Source: an uncultured Bacilli bacterium
Lineage (GTDB): Bacteria; Bacillota_I; Bacilli_A; RF39; UBA660
Assembly: GCA_934141145.1 (NCBI GenBank)
Contig: CAKPCA010000009.1
Location: forward strand, 1 to 44,951
Length of the DNA stretch: 44,951 bases
Direction: 5' to 3'
Part shown: positions 16,316 through 24,752 of the stretch, in pieces
How the letters are laid out: each line of letters opens with the position of its first letter
Position numbering within the stretch: position 1 is the stretch's first letter
The notes under the pieces: generated by a model
Told to the model about the DNA's origin: nothing
The model's database searches: none
Seen by the model: only the letters and a program-made list of their open reading frames with translations
Position numbers and translations under genes: made by a program

Positions 16316-17962
16316 CTATATTTCATTTACTACAGTAATAATCATAGGTTTACACTCTGTTTCAGTATATAAAAATTTACCTAATTCATCTCTTATACCA
16401 GTTTTGATTTTATTAAATTCTACATAATTATTACCTATATTACTATTGATTACTTCTTTTGATATTTCCTTTATTTTTTCTATTATCTCAGAATTTTCTT
16501 TTACATATATAAATCCTCTAGTTAATACTTCAGGTCCTGCTAATATTTCTTTAGTTTTTTTATCTAATGTTGCACAAATTATTACGATACCATTATCACT
16601 TAATAATTCTCTATCTTTAAGTACTAACTCACCAATATCTTTAGTTGAATTACCATCTATTAATAATTCATCTACTTTTATTTTTTCTATTTCATCTACT
16701 AATTTACCATTTTCAATAGTTGCAACAAAACCATTTTGTTTAAGTAATATATTTTCTTTATTCATGCCAAGAGAATGTGCTATATTAGCATTTTCTACCT
16801 GATGACGATATTCACCTATTACAGGAAAATAATATTTAGGATTCATAAGATTAATCATAAGCATTAAATCTTCTTGAGATGCATGATTTAATAAATGTGT
16901 TTTAGATGATAATGTTATTACATTAGCACCCATTTTGCTTAACTCATCAATTATTTTTACAGCTTTTTTCTCCATGCCTACTGCGACTGGTTCTAAGAAA
17001 AATACTGTATCATTATTATTTATTTTTATATATTTATCATATCCATTTACTATTCTATCTAAATTCATAAATGGTTTTTCATTTTCATTTGATATTAATA
17101 TTACTGAATCTCTATCATTAATATTATTTAAACTACCTATTTTTTCTTTATCAAAATTAACATAACCATTATCAATTACATAATTTACTAAATTTTGAAG
17201 TTTTCTACCCATTATTACTATTTTTCTTTGAGTTTTAGCTACTTCTGAAAATAGTTCTTGAAGTCTTGAAATATGATTTGTAAATACTGTAATAATTATT
17301 CTACCTTCATTATGCATAAATACATCATTTATAGTACTTGCAATTCTATTATTAGGTGCTGTATAACCTGTTCTATCTGCATATTCAGATTCACTCATTA
17401 AACATAGTACACCTTGTTTCCCAATATATGCAAGTTTACCTATATCTGTTTTATATGGGCCAGTCATACTAGAATCAAATACAAAGTTACCAGTATAAAC
17501 AATAGCACCATCTACAGTATTTAATACATATCCAACATTATCTGGTACTGAATGAGTTAAACTTATTGGGAAAATACTATTCTTTCCAAATTTAATATTT
17601 TTGTGTGCTTGAATTATATGTAAATTTTTAAATTCAACACCTTCATCTTCTAAATCCCTTTTTATTACTTCTGCAGTAAATTTAGTTGCATATACATTAA
17701 TTTCAGGAAGTTCTCTCACTATATCACATACTGCACCCATATATTTTTCATGTGCATGAGTTATAAATAAACCCTTAATATTTTTTATATTCTCTTTTAA
17801 ATATGAGAATTCTGGAATTATATAATCAATTCCAAACATCTTATCATCCGCAAACTTAAGACCAGCATCAAAAATAAATATATCTTCGTCTACATTTACA
17901 ACATACATATTCTTTCCGCTTTCATTAAGTCCGCCTAAACTAAAAATTTTAATTCTACTCAT
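16316..17962 (-). CDS. rnjB: RNase J-family protein with lost catalytic metal ligands (RNase J2-like)
   Basis: 548 residues, full RNase J length: metallo-beta-lactamase core, beta-CASP insert (RIIITVFTNHISRLQEL) and C-terminal domain. The catalytic signature HxHxDH is HAHEKY at 69-74, so the Asp is Lys73 and the third His is Tyr74. The ligand of the TGDF motif is Asn159 (YTGNF), and the His of the VHGEYR motif is Ile382 (VIGEYR). His69, His71, His137 and His360 remain. It should bind metals poorly and be a weak or dead nuclease. Bacillus RNase J2 is also poorly active and partners J1, and its gene likewise lies upstream of spoIIIE. The role is probably structural in an RNase J1/J2 complex. 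It has an extended -10 promoter and AAAGGAG. Confidence 0.9.
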   Translation of the reverse strand: MSRIKIFSLGGLNESGKNMYVVNVDEDIFIFDAGLKFADDKMFGIDYIIPEFSYLKENIKNIKGLFITHAHEKYMGAVCDIVRELPEINVYATKFTAEVIKRDLEDEGVEFKNLHIIQAHKNIKFGKNSIFPISLTHSVPDNVGYVLNTVDGAIVYTGNFVFDSSMTGPYKTDIGKLAYIGKQGVLCLMSESEYADRTGYTAPNNRIASTINDVFMHNEGRIIITVFTNHISRLQELFSEVAKTQRKIVIMGRKLQNLVNYVIDNGYVNFDKEKIGSLNNINDRDSVILISNENEKPFMNLDRIVNGYDKYIKINNNDTVFFLEPVAVGMEKKAVKIIDELSKMGANVITLSSKTHLLNHASQEDLMLMINLMNPKYYFPVIGEYRHQVENANIAHSLGMNKENILLKQNGFVATIENGKLVDEIEKIKVDELLIDGNSTKDIGELVLKDRELLSDNGIVIICATLDKKTKEILAGPEVLTRGFIYVKENSEIIEKIKEISKEVINSNIGNNYVEFNKIKTGIRDELGKFLYTETECKPMIITVVNEI

Positions 17963-18014
17963 TTTTTTCTCCTTTCATAATTTAAATTTTTAACTAAAGA
18001 AATAAGCAATAATA

Positions 18015-18020
18015 ATTATA
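18015..18020 (-). promoter_or_regulatory. Extended -10 promoter of the RNase J-like gene
   Basis: TGGTATAAT on the minus strand directly after the T-run of the preceding terminator, about 50 bases before the start codon. Confidence 0.6.
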
Positions 18021-18021
18021 C

Positions 18022-18052
18022 CAAAAAAAAACAAATATTTAAAGTATTTGTT
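18022..18052 (-). terminator. Terminator after the coiled-coil gene
   Basis: AACAAATA (18030-18037) pairs with TATTTGTT (18045-18052) across seven bases, followed on the minus strand by nine T. It isolates the RNase J-like gene from upstream transcription. Confidence 0.85.
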
Positions 18053-18101
18053 TAATAAAATTTTGCATATTTTCTAAATAATAATTTATTAAAGGAATTT
18101 T

Positions 18102-18710
18102 TTATTCTTTTATTTTTTGAAGTGTTATATTTTCTAATTTTTCACTTTTTTTAGCTATTTTCTTTATTTGTAATAGTATTCTTTCTCTCATTTTTTGTTT
18201 TTTTACTAATTCCTTATCCATAGACTTTAATTCGCTTACTACTTTTTTATCTTTTACACTAGAATAATTACAACATTCATATTCTTTAAATCTAAGATAT
18301 GTTTTAGGATCATTCTCTATCATTGCAAGTTTTTGTTTTAAACTGTTTATCTTTTCTGTTATACTATTTCTTAATTCTGATATTCTCTTTTCCTTTTCAT
18401 CGTAAATTGCTTTTTCACTAAATCCTTGTTTTCTAAGTTCATAAACATATCCTAATACATAACAATTAATATTTTCTGCTTGTTTTAATAATTGTTTTAT
18501 TTGCATTTGAATATATCTTTTTTCATGTTTTAACTTTTCGTAGTCACTAGAATTATTAGTTGCAACAAGAGGTAACTCTACATTTCCTTCTTTATCTTTA
18601 ATATCTATATTATCAAAGAAATAATTTTTCTTTTTGTTTTCCATACTACTTATTTCTTTATCTAATTTTGCTAATTGTTCAAATAACTCTTTAACATCAT
18701 AATCTCTCAT
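18102..18710 (-). CDS. Hypothetical coiled-coil protein
   Basis: 202 residues, not recognised. Heptad-like, strongly charged helices cover residues 5-30, 58-85, 100-135 and 160-202 (for example ISELRNSITEKINSLKQKL). No membrane segment or signal peptide. Two adjacent cysteines (YECCNY) sit in the non-helical middle. The ribosome binding region GGGGGATG is unusual in being G-rich and slightly far from the ATG. It lies between Tex and a strong terminator; about 80 bases separate it from tex, so it may be transcribed alone. Confidence 0.6.
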   Translation of the reverse strand: MRDYDVKELFEQLAKLDKEISSMENKKKNYFFDNIDIKDKEGNVELPLVATNNSSDYEKLKHEKRYIQMQIKQLLKQAENINCYVLGYVYELRKQGFSEKAIYDEKEKRISELRNSITEKINSLKQKLAMIENDPKTYLRFKEYECCNYSSVKDKKVVSELKSMDKELVKKQKMRERILLQIKKIAKKSEKLENITLQKIKE

Positions 18711-18788
18711 AATATATCATCCCCCACTAATCTAAAAGTTATACATTATATTATATAACATTTTTTCTTATTTTTAACAAAAAACTAC

Positions 18789-20933
18789 TTATTTTTCATT
18801 TTTTATTAAAGAAAGTGCAACTTTTCCTTTATCTAAGAACACCTCATCAACATAACAAGTTACAATATCACCAACACTTAATACTTCTGATGGATGTTTT
18901 ATATACCTATCTGTAATCTTTGAAATATGAACAAGCCCATCATTTTTAATTCCAATATCAATAAATGCACCAAAGTCTACTAGATTTCTAACTGTACCTT
19001 CTAGTTCCATTCCTTTTTTTAAATCTTCTATATGTAGAACATCACTTTTTAAAATAGGTTTATCAAAATCATCTCTTGGATCTCTATTAGGTTTCTTAAG
19101 TGAATTTATAATATCCTCAAGTGTATAAATATCTATATCAAGTTTTTTAGAATAATCATCTATATTAATATTATCTAATTTTAATATAAGGTCTTCTGTT
19201 CCAAGACTATCATAATTCATACCAATACTTTCAAGAAGTTTAGTTGTTTTATCATAACTTTCAGGGTGAATACTTGTTTTATCAAGTGGATTAGATCCAT
19301 CTAGTACTCTCATAAATCCTATTGACTGTTCATATGCTTTATCACTTAATATCTTATTATATATAAGTTCATTTCTAGAATTAAATCTACCATTTTTATT
19401 TCTAAAATCTATTATTTTTTCAATAGATTTTTTAGTTAACCCTGATATATATTTAAGTATTGATGCACTAGCTGTATTTATATTAACACCAACATTATTA
19501 ACTGATTTACTAACAACAAAGTCAAGTGCTTCATTTAGATTCTTTTCTTTTACATCATGTTGATATTGTCCAACACCTATTGACTTAGAATCAATTTTAA
19601 CAAGTTCACTAAGTGGATCTTGAAGTCTTCTTGCAATCGATATTGCACTTCTTTCTTCAACATGTAAATTAGGAAATTCTTCTATTGCAAGTTTACTTGC
19701 TGAATATACGCTCGCACCCGCTTCATTAACTATAATATAGCTTACACTTCTTTTTGCATCTTTTATAACATTTGCGATAAATGTTTCACTTTCTCTTGAT
19801 GCAGTACCATTACCAATTGCTATTACATCAATATTATATTTATCTATTAAATCAAGTACAATTTTTTTGCTGCCCTCAAAATCATTTTTAGGTTCATGAG
19901 GATATATTACCTTTATATCAAGCATTTGACCAGTATAATCTATAACAGCTAATTTACAACCTGTTCTATATGCTGGATCTAAACCTAATATCATTTTATC
20001 CTTCATTGGAGGAGTAAGTAAATAATTTTCTAAGTTTTTAGCAAATACTTCTATTGCCCCTTCTTCACTTTTTTCAGTAAGTTCACTTCTAATTTCTCTT
20101 TCAACACTTGGTCCAATTAATCTTTTATACGAATCAACTATTGCATCTTTTACATATACTGCACATTCTGAATTCTCATCTTTTATAAGTTTTTTCTCTA
20201 AATAATTATAAATATATTCTTTATTATATTCTAGTGAAACACTTAATACCCCCTCTTTTTCTCCTCTATTAAGAGCAAGTACTCTATGTGGTTTTATATA
20301 CTTAACATCTTCAGAATAATCATAATACATTTCATAAACTTTTTTCTCATCAACAGCATTTTTCTTTTTCTTAGTAACTATTTTAGAGTTATTATATATA
20401 TCATTTCTTATCCATTTTCTATAATAAGCATTATCACTTATATACTCTGCAATTATGTATTTAGCACCCTCAATAGCGTCTTCCTTAGTTTTAACATTAT
20501 CATTTAAGAATTTATCCACAGCATAAAGTTCTTTTGGAAAACTTAATATAATTTTTGCTAAACCTTCAAGACCATTTTTAATTGCCTCTGTTGCTTTTGT
20601 TTTTTTCTTTTCTTTATATGGTCTATATAAATCCTCTACTTCTACTAATTTTGAAGCATTCATTACTTCTGTTTTTATTTTATCTGTTAATAAACCTTTT
20701 TCATCTATTAATCTAATAACATCTTCTTTTCTTTTTAGTAAGTTAACTTGATATTCATAAACTTCACTAATTGATCTTATTTGTTCTTCATCTAGATTAC
20801 CAGTTACTTCTTTTCTATATCTTGCGATAAATGGTATTGTATTACCATCTTCTAACATTTTTAATGTACTTTTTACTTGTTCTACTCTAATATTTAGTTC
20901 AAGCGCAATTTGTTTAATTATATCTTCATTCAT
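18789..20933 (-). CDS. tex: RNA-binding transcription accessory protein Tex (YdcI-like)
   Basis: 714 residues in the standard Tex order: an N-terminal helical domain (IKQIALELNIRVEQVKSTL, then GNTIPFIARYRKEVTG), a YqgF/RNase H-like domain around 320-460 (ILGLDPAYRTGCKLAVID), helix-hairpin-helix repeats around 480-560 (VNINTASASILKYISGL), and a C-terminal S1 RNA-binding domain (VRNLVDFGAFIDIGIKNDGL). Tex binds nucleic acids and affects transcription. The gene is followed by its own stop and preceded by a small unknown gene 20 bases upstream, so the two may be co-transcribed. Confidence 0.95.
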   Translation of the reverse strand: MNEDIIKQIALELNIRVEQVKSTLKMLEDGNTIPFIARYRKEVTGNLDEEQIRSISEVYEYQVNLLKRKEDVIRLIDEKGLLTDKIKTEVMNASKLVEVEDLYRPYKEKKKTKATEAIKNGLEGLAKIILSFPKELYAVDKFLNDNVKTKEDAIEGAKYIIAEYISDNAYYRKWIRNDIYNNSKIVTKKKKNAVDEKKVYEMYYDYSEDVKYIKPHRVLALNRGEKEGVLSVSLEYNKEYIYNYLEKKLIKDENSECAVYVKDAIVDSYKRLIGPSVEREIRSELTEKSEEGAIEVFAKNLENYLLTPPMKDKMILGLDPAYRTGCKLAVIDYTGQMLDIKVIYPHEPKNDFEGSKKIVLDLIDKYNIDVIAIGNGTASRESETFIANVIKDAKRSVSYIIVNEAGASVYSASKLAIEEFPNLHVEERSAISIARRLQDPLSELVKIDSKSIGVGQYQHDVKEKNLNEALDFVVSKSVNNVGVNINTASASILKYISGLTKKSIEKIIDFRNKNGRFNSRNELIYNKILSDKAYEQSIGFMRVLDGSNPLDKTSIHPESYDKTTKLLESIGMNYDSLGTEDLILKLDNINIDDYSKKLDIDIYTLEDIINSLKKPNRDPRDDFDKPILKSDVLHIEDLKKGMELEGTVRNLVDFGAFIDIGIKNDGLVHISKITDRYIKHPSEVLSVGDIVTCYVDEVFLDKGKVALSLIKNEK

Positions 20934-20953
20934 TAATATCTAATACCTTTCAT

Positions 20954-21481
20954 TTATTCTTTAATATATTCAAGCAATCCAGAAAAATCTCCTTCATATG
21001 AATCAGTTAGATTTCTCTTATTATCATAAAATTCAACAAAAAAATTCATTTTTTCATTTATTAAACTAGATAATCTTTCCAATGAATCAATCTGTTCATT
21101 TGTAATCATTTTTTTATCTGGCATCATTAACATAGAATTATATAATGAATTTATTAATACAATATCACCCATACTTGCAAGTAAGGTATATAATGTGTAC
21201 TGATTATTCGGATTAAATTTACTAAAGTCCATAAATTTAAATTTTTTACTAAATTCATTTTTTAGATAATCTACTACATGATATATATGAAAATCTTCTT
21301 CAGTATCTTTATCAAATATATAATTTTTTATATTACTTTTGAATCTTTCAAATTCATCATCATTTTTTATTTTTTTATATTCTTTATCTTTAGATAAAAA
21401 TAAAAAATCCATTTCACCATTTCTATTTTTATCATTTGATAAATCATTACCTGTTATTATTACCGCTAATATTTCATCCAT
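20954..21481 (-). CDS. Hypothetical protein upstream of tex
   Basis: 175 residues, not recognised. It begins MDEILAVIITGNDLSNDKN and is acidic and helical, without signal peptide or membrane segment. I chose the ATG at 21481 because AAAGGA lies at usual spacing; in-frame codons further upstream run through the preceding terminator. It ends 20 bases before tex, suggesting a two-gene unit. Nothing in the sequence indicates an enzyme. Confidence 0.6.
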   Translation of the reverse strand: MDEILAVIITGNDLSNDKNRNGEMDFLFLSKDKEYKKIKNDDEFERFKSNIKNYIFDKDTEEDFHIYHVVDYLKNEFSKKFKFMDFSKFNPNNQYTLYTLLASMGDIVLINSLYNSMLMMPDKKMITNEQIDSLERLSSLINEKMNFFVEFYDNKRNLTDSYEGDFSGLLEYIKE

Positions 21482-21503
21482 TAAAATCATTCCTTTTATT
21501 ATC

Positions 21504-21528
21504 AAAAAAACAATCAATTAGATTGCTT
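21504..21528 (-). terminator. Terminator after the 74-residue gene
   Basis: CAATC (21511-21515) pairs with GATTG (21521-21525) across a five-base loop with flanking A/T extension, then seven T on the minus strand. It separates the small gene from the tex unit. Confidence 0.75.
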
Positions 21529-21752
21529 TAAAATCTTGGACCAAAGCCACTATTATTTTCTTTTATTTCCTCATTCGATAGTTTAGTTAATTCAACTGTT
21601 ATTTTTACTTCACCTGTTGGTAAAGGTTCTTTTTTTATATCACCAATTATCCAATCTGGTCTATTTTTATACTCTGCTAGAATTGCAGCTATTTTATAAT
21701 CTGCTTGTTTTTCGTCTGTACAAGTTTTAACAAATGGATATTTTGTTCCCAT
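21528..21752 (-). CDS. Small hypothetical protein
   Basis: 74 residues, not recognised; MGTKYPFVKTCTDEKQADYK at the start, a PDWIIGDIKKEPLP segment and a C-terminal GFGPRF. AGGAGGT lies five bases before the ATG, a near-ideal ribosome binding site, and a weak promoter (TTGTAT, 17 bases, TAAAAT) lies just upstream. A dedicated terminator follows. It appears to be a single-gene unit, so it is likely expressed, but no role can be read. Confidence 0.65.
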   Translation of the reverse strand: MGTKYPFVKTCTDEKQADYKIAAILAEYKNRPDWIIGDIKKEPLPTGEVKITVELTKLSNEEIKENNSGFGPRF

Positions 21753-21815
21753 ACTCTACCTCCTATGTTAATTTTAACTAAAAAAGGAAGACTATACAAT
21801 AAAATTTTAAAAATT

Positions 21816-23000
21816 TTACTCTTTTTTTACACCAAGTGTTATAGAAGAACTACCTAATTTACTATTTATATTGTCAACTAGTTTCTGCAGCTGTTCTTCT
21901 TTATAACTATCGTTATTTTTATCAAACATAGATAACTGCACACTATTCGTACTTGTAAAGTCAGTTGCTCTAAGTCCTATTAATCTAACTGGTTCTTTAT
22001 CCCAAAACTCATTAAATAATTCTTTTGCTTTTTCATATATATCATTTGTTAAACAAAATGAATTTGTATACTTTTTTTGATGATTTACTGTTTTAAATTC
22101 ATAATTTCTAATAGTTACCATTAATGTAGAAGCATATACTTCTTTTTTTCTAAGTGAATATGAAATATCTTTTGCAAAATTATAAAGATATGAATAAAGT
22201 TCATCAATATTATCTGAATCATCTATAAGAGTTCTAGAATACCCTATCCCTTTTCTTTCTTCATAAAGATTTTCAACTTTACTATCATCTATACCATTTG
22301 CGTATTCATAAAGCATCTTACCAATTCCTTTTAAATTACGAACAATCATATTATAATCTGCACATGCAAGGTCTTTAATAGTATTTATATTAAGTTCTCT
22401 TAATTTTTTACAAGATGATTTACCTGCCATAAATAACTCTGATATATCTAAATTCCATACTTTATCTTTAAATTCATATTCATATAATGTATGAACTTTA
22501 TTAGGCTTTTCAAAATCAGAGGCCATTTTAGCACATAATTTATTATTACCTATACCAACATTAACAGTAAAACCAAATCTTTTATATATTTCATCTTTTA
22601 ACTTATAAGCAAACTTTACTTCATCACCATATATTCTTTTCATAGATGTATATTCTATAAAACATTCATCTATTGAATATTGTTGGAATTCCGGAAATAA
22701 TTTTTTAAAAAAATCCATCATTGCCTTTGATTTTTTATAATAATAATTATGATCAGGTTTTACTACTATTAAATCTTTATATTTTTTTCTTGCTTCATAT
22801 AAATTAATTGGGGCTTTTATCCCTAATTTTTTAGCTGGAATACTTGCGGCCACTATTATTCCATGTCTTTTTTTAGGATCACCCGCAACAACAGCAATTT
22901 CATTTCTAATATCTTTTTTATATCCTTCTTCTAAAAGTTTAACCGCAGACCAAGATAAAAATGCACTATTAACATCAATATGAAGTACTATTCTTTCCAT
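21816..23000 (-). CDS. Y-family DNA polymerase (DinB/UmuC superfamily)
   Basis: About 394 residues. Catalytic carboxylates are visible in HIDVNSAFLSW (residue 9) and in QYSIDECFIEY; the little-finger domain follows the helix-hairpin-helix region (VRNLKGIGKMLYEYANG). The middle part (KLCAKMASDFEKPNKV) is typical of Y-family palm/fingers. It carries out low-fidelity translesion synthesis. The C terminus contains QLSMFD, a likely beta-clamp-binding motif. The ATG at 23000 has GAGGG seven bases upstream; an earlier ATG two codons before directly follows that ribosome binding site. It may be closer to the Bacillus YqjW/UvrX-like group than to DinB proper. No LexA box was recognised. Confidence 0.92.
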   Translation of the reverse strand: MERIVLHIDVNSAFLSWSAVKLLEEGYKKDIRNEIAVVAGDPKKRHGIIVAASIPAKKLGIKAPINLYEARKKYKDLIVVKPDHNYYYKKSKAMMDFFKKLFPEFQQYSIDECFIEYTSMKRIYGDEVKFAYKLKDEIYKRFGFTVNVGIGNNKLCAKMASDFEKPNKVHTLYEYEFKDKVWNLDISELFMAGKSSCKKLRELNINTIKDLACADYNMIVRNLKGIGKMLYEYANGIDDSKVENLYEERKGIGYSRTLIDDSDNIDELYSYLYNFAKDISYSLRKKEVYASTLMVTIRNYEFKTVNHQKKYTNSFCLTNDIYEKAKELFNEFWDKEPVRLIGLRATDFTSTNSVQLSMFDKNNDSYKEEQLQKLVDNINSKLGSSSITLGVKKE

Positions 23001-23115
23001 AACCATTCCCTCTTTCTATAATTATAGCAAACATTTGTTTATTTATCAATATAGTCATATGCACATTCAATAACTAAACTATTATCATAATATATTTACG
23101 GAAAGGATGATAATT

Positions 23116-23469
23116 ATGAACAATAATTCTTTTGAACTAGTTTCTCCAGCAGAAGCTTTAAATAGAGGGAATTTATTCGAGAAATATTTTTGGCCTTATA
23201 AATATGTAGCTAATTTAAGACCAACAAATGAAAGAGAAATGCTTATGCAAAAAATTCAAGAATATGCTTTTGCAGCTCATGAACTTAATTTATATCTAGA
23301 TATATATAAAGATAATAAGGATGCAATAATGCTATATAATGAATATGCAAGTACTGCAAATAAATATATAAGTGAATATGAACAAAAATATGGTGCTATA
23401 GCACTTAATTCAAATGAAAATTATCCTTGGATATGGGTAAATTCACCATGGCCATGGGAAAAATTTTAG
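23116..23469 (+). CDS. cotJB: Spore coat protein CotJB with N-terminal CotJA-like segment (fusion)
   Basis: 117 residues from the ATG at 23116, which has AAAGGA eight bases upstream. Residues 9-30 (VSPAEALNRGNLFEKYFWPY) match the short CotJA core of the form PxEALxRGTLFxxLxxPY. Residues about 35-117 are CotJB: AAHELNLYLDIYKDNKDA, YNEYA and the Trp/Pro-rich end PWPWEKF. In Bacillus cotJA and cotJB are separate genes in the cotJABC operon; here the CotJA part is fused to CotJB. The product is expected in the inner spore coat. It lies ten bases before cotJC. Confidence 0.82.
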   Translation: MNNNSFELVSPAEALNRGNLFEKYFWPYKYVANLRPTNEREMLMQKIQEYAFAAHELNLYLDIYKDNKDAIMLYNEYASTANKYISEYEQKYGAIALNSNENYPWIWVNSPWPWEKF

Positions 23470-23478
23470 GAGGTTATT

Positions 23479-24057
23479 ATGTGGAAATATGAAAAAAAAT
23501 TACAGTTTCCTGTAAATATCAAGAAAAAGAATATAGAAATGGCTAAATATATAATCACTCAAAATGGTGGATATGCAGGTGAACTTGGCGCAACTCTTAG
23601 ATATTTAAATCAAAGATATACAATGCCAGATGATATGGGTAAAGCTGTTCTTTCTGATATTGCAACTGAAGAAATGGCTCATATGGAAATAATTAGTGCT
23701 ATGGTATATCAACTTTTAGATGGTGCTACACCTGAAGAACTAAAAAAAGCTGGTCTAGCTAGTCAATATACTGAACATAAAACAGCCGTTTATCCACAAG
23801 ATGCAAATGGTGCACCTTTCACAGCCGCATACTTTGCTGTTACTGGTGACCCTTTAACAGATATTGCAGAAGATATGGCCGCAGAACAAAAAGCTAGAAC
23901 AGTTTATGAAAACTTAATGGATTTAACTGATGATGAAGATATACTTGCACCACTTTCATTTTTAAGACAAAGAGAAATAATACACTATCAAAGATTTAAA
24001 GAACTATATGAAAGATATGCTAAAATGTATTTAGGAGACAAAAGTTATTTAATATAA
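23479..24057 (+). CDS. cotJC: Spore coat protein CotJC, manganese catalase family
   Basis: 192 residues of the ferritin-like di-manganese catalase fold. Likely metal ligands are Glu35 (AGELGATLRY), Glu64/Glu65 and His68 (ATEEMAHME), a Glu in AAEQKARTVYE and Glu/His in REIIHYQRFKE, so the active site looks complete. In spore formers CotJC sits in the coat and may remove peroxide. AGGAGG lies nine bases upstream of the ATG, and the gene directly follows the cotJA::cotJB fusion. With the fusion it is the only spore-specific evidence in the window. Confidence 0.95.
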   Translation: MWKYEKKLQFPVNIKKKNIEMAKYIITQNGGYAGELGATLRYLNQRYTMPDDMGKAVLSDIATEEMAHMEIISAMVYQLLDGATPEELKKAGLASQYTEHKTAVYPQDANGAPFTAAYFAVTGDPLTDIAEDMAAEQKARTVYENLMDLTDDEDILAPLSFLRQREIIHYQRFKELYERYAKMYLGDKSYLI

Positions 24058-24079
24058 AAAAGCTTTTTAAAGCTTTTTA
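24056..24079 (+). terminator. Bidirectional terminator between cotJC and the small membrane protein gene
   Basis: AAAAAGCTTT and AAAGCTTTTT (24057-24078) are complementary, giving A and T tracts on both sides. It starts at the cotJC stop codon and touches the stop of the convergent gene, so it can serve both. Confidence 0.8.
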
Positions 24080-24346
24080 TTTTTGTTCATTTTCTTCCTT
24101 AGTTTCTTTTTCTTCATTGTTATTTATAGAATCACTAGTAATTGGATCCATAACAATAGTTTCTTCCTTTTCATATCCATATGAAAATTCTTGGTTATTA
24201 TTAACTCCTATATCATCTACATCTAATATACTAGATACCTCTTCTTTTGGTTTATTATTTTTTGATAATACTATTGTAACTATAATCATTATTGCTGCAA
24301 CTACAAGTATTAATCCTGCAATAATCATTAATAAAACTAATTTCAT
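24077..24346 (-). CDS. Small single-pass membrane protein with acidic tail
   Basis: 89 residues: one N-terminal membrane helix (residues 3-28, LVLLMIIAGLILVVAAIMI) and a long acidic, disordered cytoplasmic or external tail (EEKETKEENEQK). It resembles many small Firmicutes membrane proteins and no family is claimed. AGGAGGGGAG lies close to the ATG. It is convergent with cotJC. Confidence 0.65.
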   Translation of the reverse strand: MKLVLLMIIAGLILVVAAIMIIVTIVLSKNNKPKEEVSSILDVDDIGVNNNQEFSYGYEKEETIVMDPITSDSINNNEEKETKEENEQK

Positions 24347-24433
24347 TAATCTCCCCTCCTATAATTTAAATATACAACATTATTATGCAAATTTCAACAC
24401 TTATAATTTATTTATTAAGATTTTAACATGTTA

Positions 24434-24462
24434 TTGACTTTTAGTATATTTTTAGATACAAT
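24434..24462 (+). promoter_or_regulatory. Promoter of tRNA-Cys
   Basis: TTGACT at 24434-24439, 17-base spacer, TACAAT at 24457-24462. The predicted start lies about 28 bases before the mature tRNA. Confidence 0.85.
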
Positions 24463-24497
24463 GAATATGCAAGTTTATTTTGCATATATATAAGTAT

Positions 24498-24571
24498 GGG
24501 TCTATAGCCAAGTGGTAAGGCATGGGACTGCAACTCCCTGATCGTTGGTTCAAATCCGACTAGGCCCTCCA
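24498..24571 (+). tRNA. tRNA-Cys (GCA)
   Basis: Acceptor GGGUCUA pairs with UAGGCCC (with one G-U pair), anticodon loop CUGCAAC with GCA at 24530-24532, T arm with GGUUCAAAUCC, encoded UCCA end. The size (74 bases) and GCA anticodon identify Cys. Confidence 0.93.
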
Positions 24572-24609
24572 TTTTTGAATTTATATATTGTATTAATAAA
24601 AAAATATGA

Positions 24610-24615
24610 TATAAT
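24610..24615 (+). promoter_or_regulatory. Promoter -10 box of tRNA-Gly
   Basis: TATAAT with TTGTAT 16 bases upstream, placed between the two tRNAs, so tRNA-Gly may have its own promoter besides read-through. Confidence 0.6.
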
Positions 24616-24634
24616 TAAATAGTCAAATATTTAT

Positions 24635-24709
24635 GCAGGTGTAGTACATCGGCTAGTACGCGGCCTTGCCAAGGCTGAGAGGGCGGTTCGATTCCGCTCA
24701 CTTGCTCCA
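24635..24709 (+). tRNA. tRNA-Gly (GCC)
   Basis: Acceptor GCAGGUG pairs with CACUUGC (one G-U), D stem GUAC/GUAC, anticodon stem CGGCC/GGCUG with loop UUGCCAA and anticodon GCC (24668-24670), T arm GGCGGUUCGAUUCCGCU, encoded UCCA. The D stem GUAC/GUAC is self-complementary, a small oddity. Confidence 0.92.
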
Positions 24710-24718
24710 TTTGAAATT

Positions 24719-24752
24719 AACTTACGGACTTAATTGTTCGTGAGTTTTTATT
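24719..24752 (+). terminator. Terminator after tRNA-Gly
   Basis: AACTTACG (24719-24726) pairs with CGTGAGTT (24739-24746), followed by TTTATTTT. It closes the tRNA-Cys/tRNA-Gly unit. Confidence 0.8.

Noticed and set aside
23060..23100. Sporulation sigma-E or sigma-K type promoter before the cotJ genes
   Set aside because: CATAATAT resembles a sigma-E -10 box, but I could not find a -35 box at the proper distance; too weak to list.
24610..24709. tRNA-Gly as a degenerate or pseudo-tRNA because of its GUAC/GUAC D stem
   Set aside because: All stems pair, the anticodon loop and T arm are normal and CCA is encoded, so it is most likely functional.
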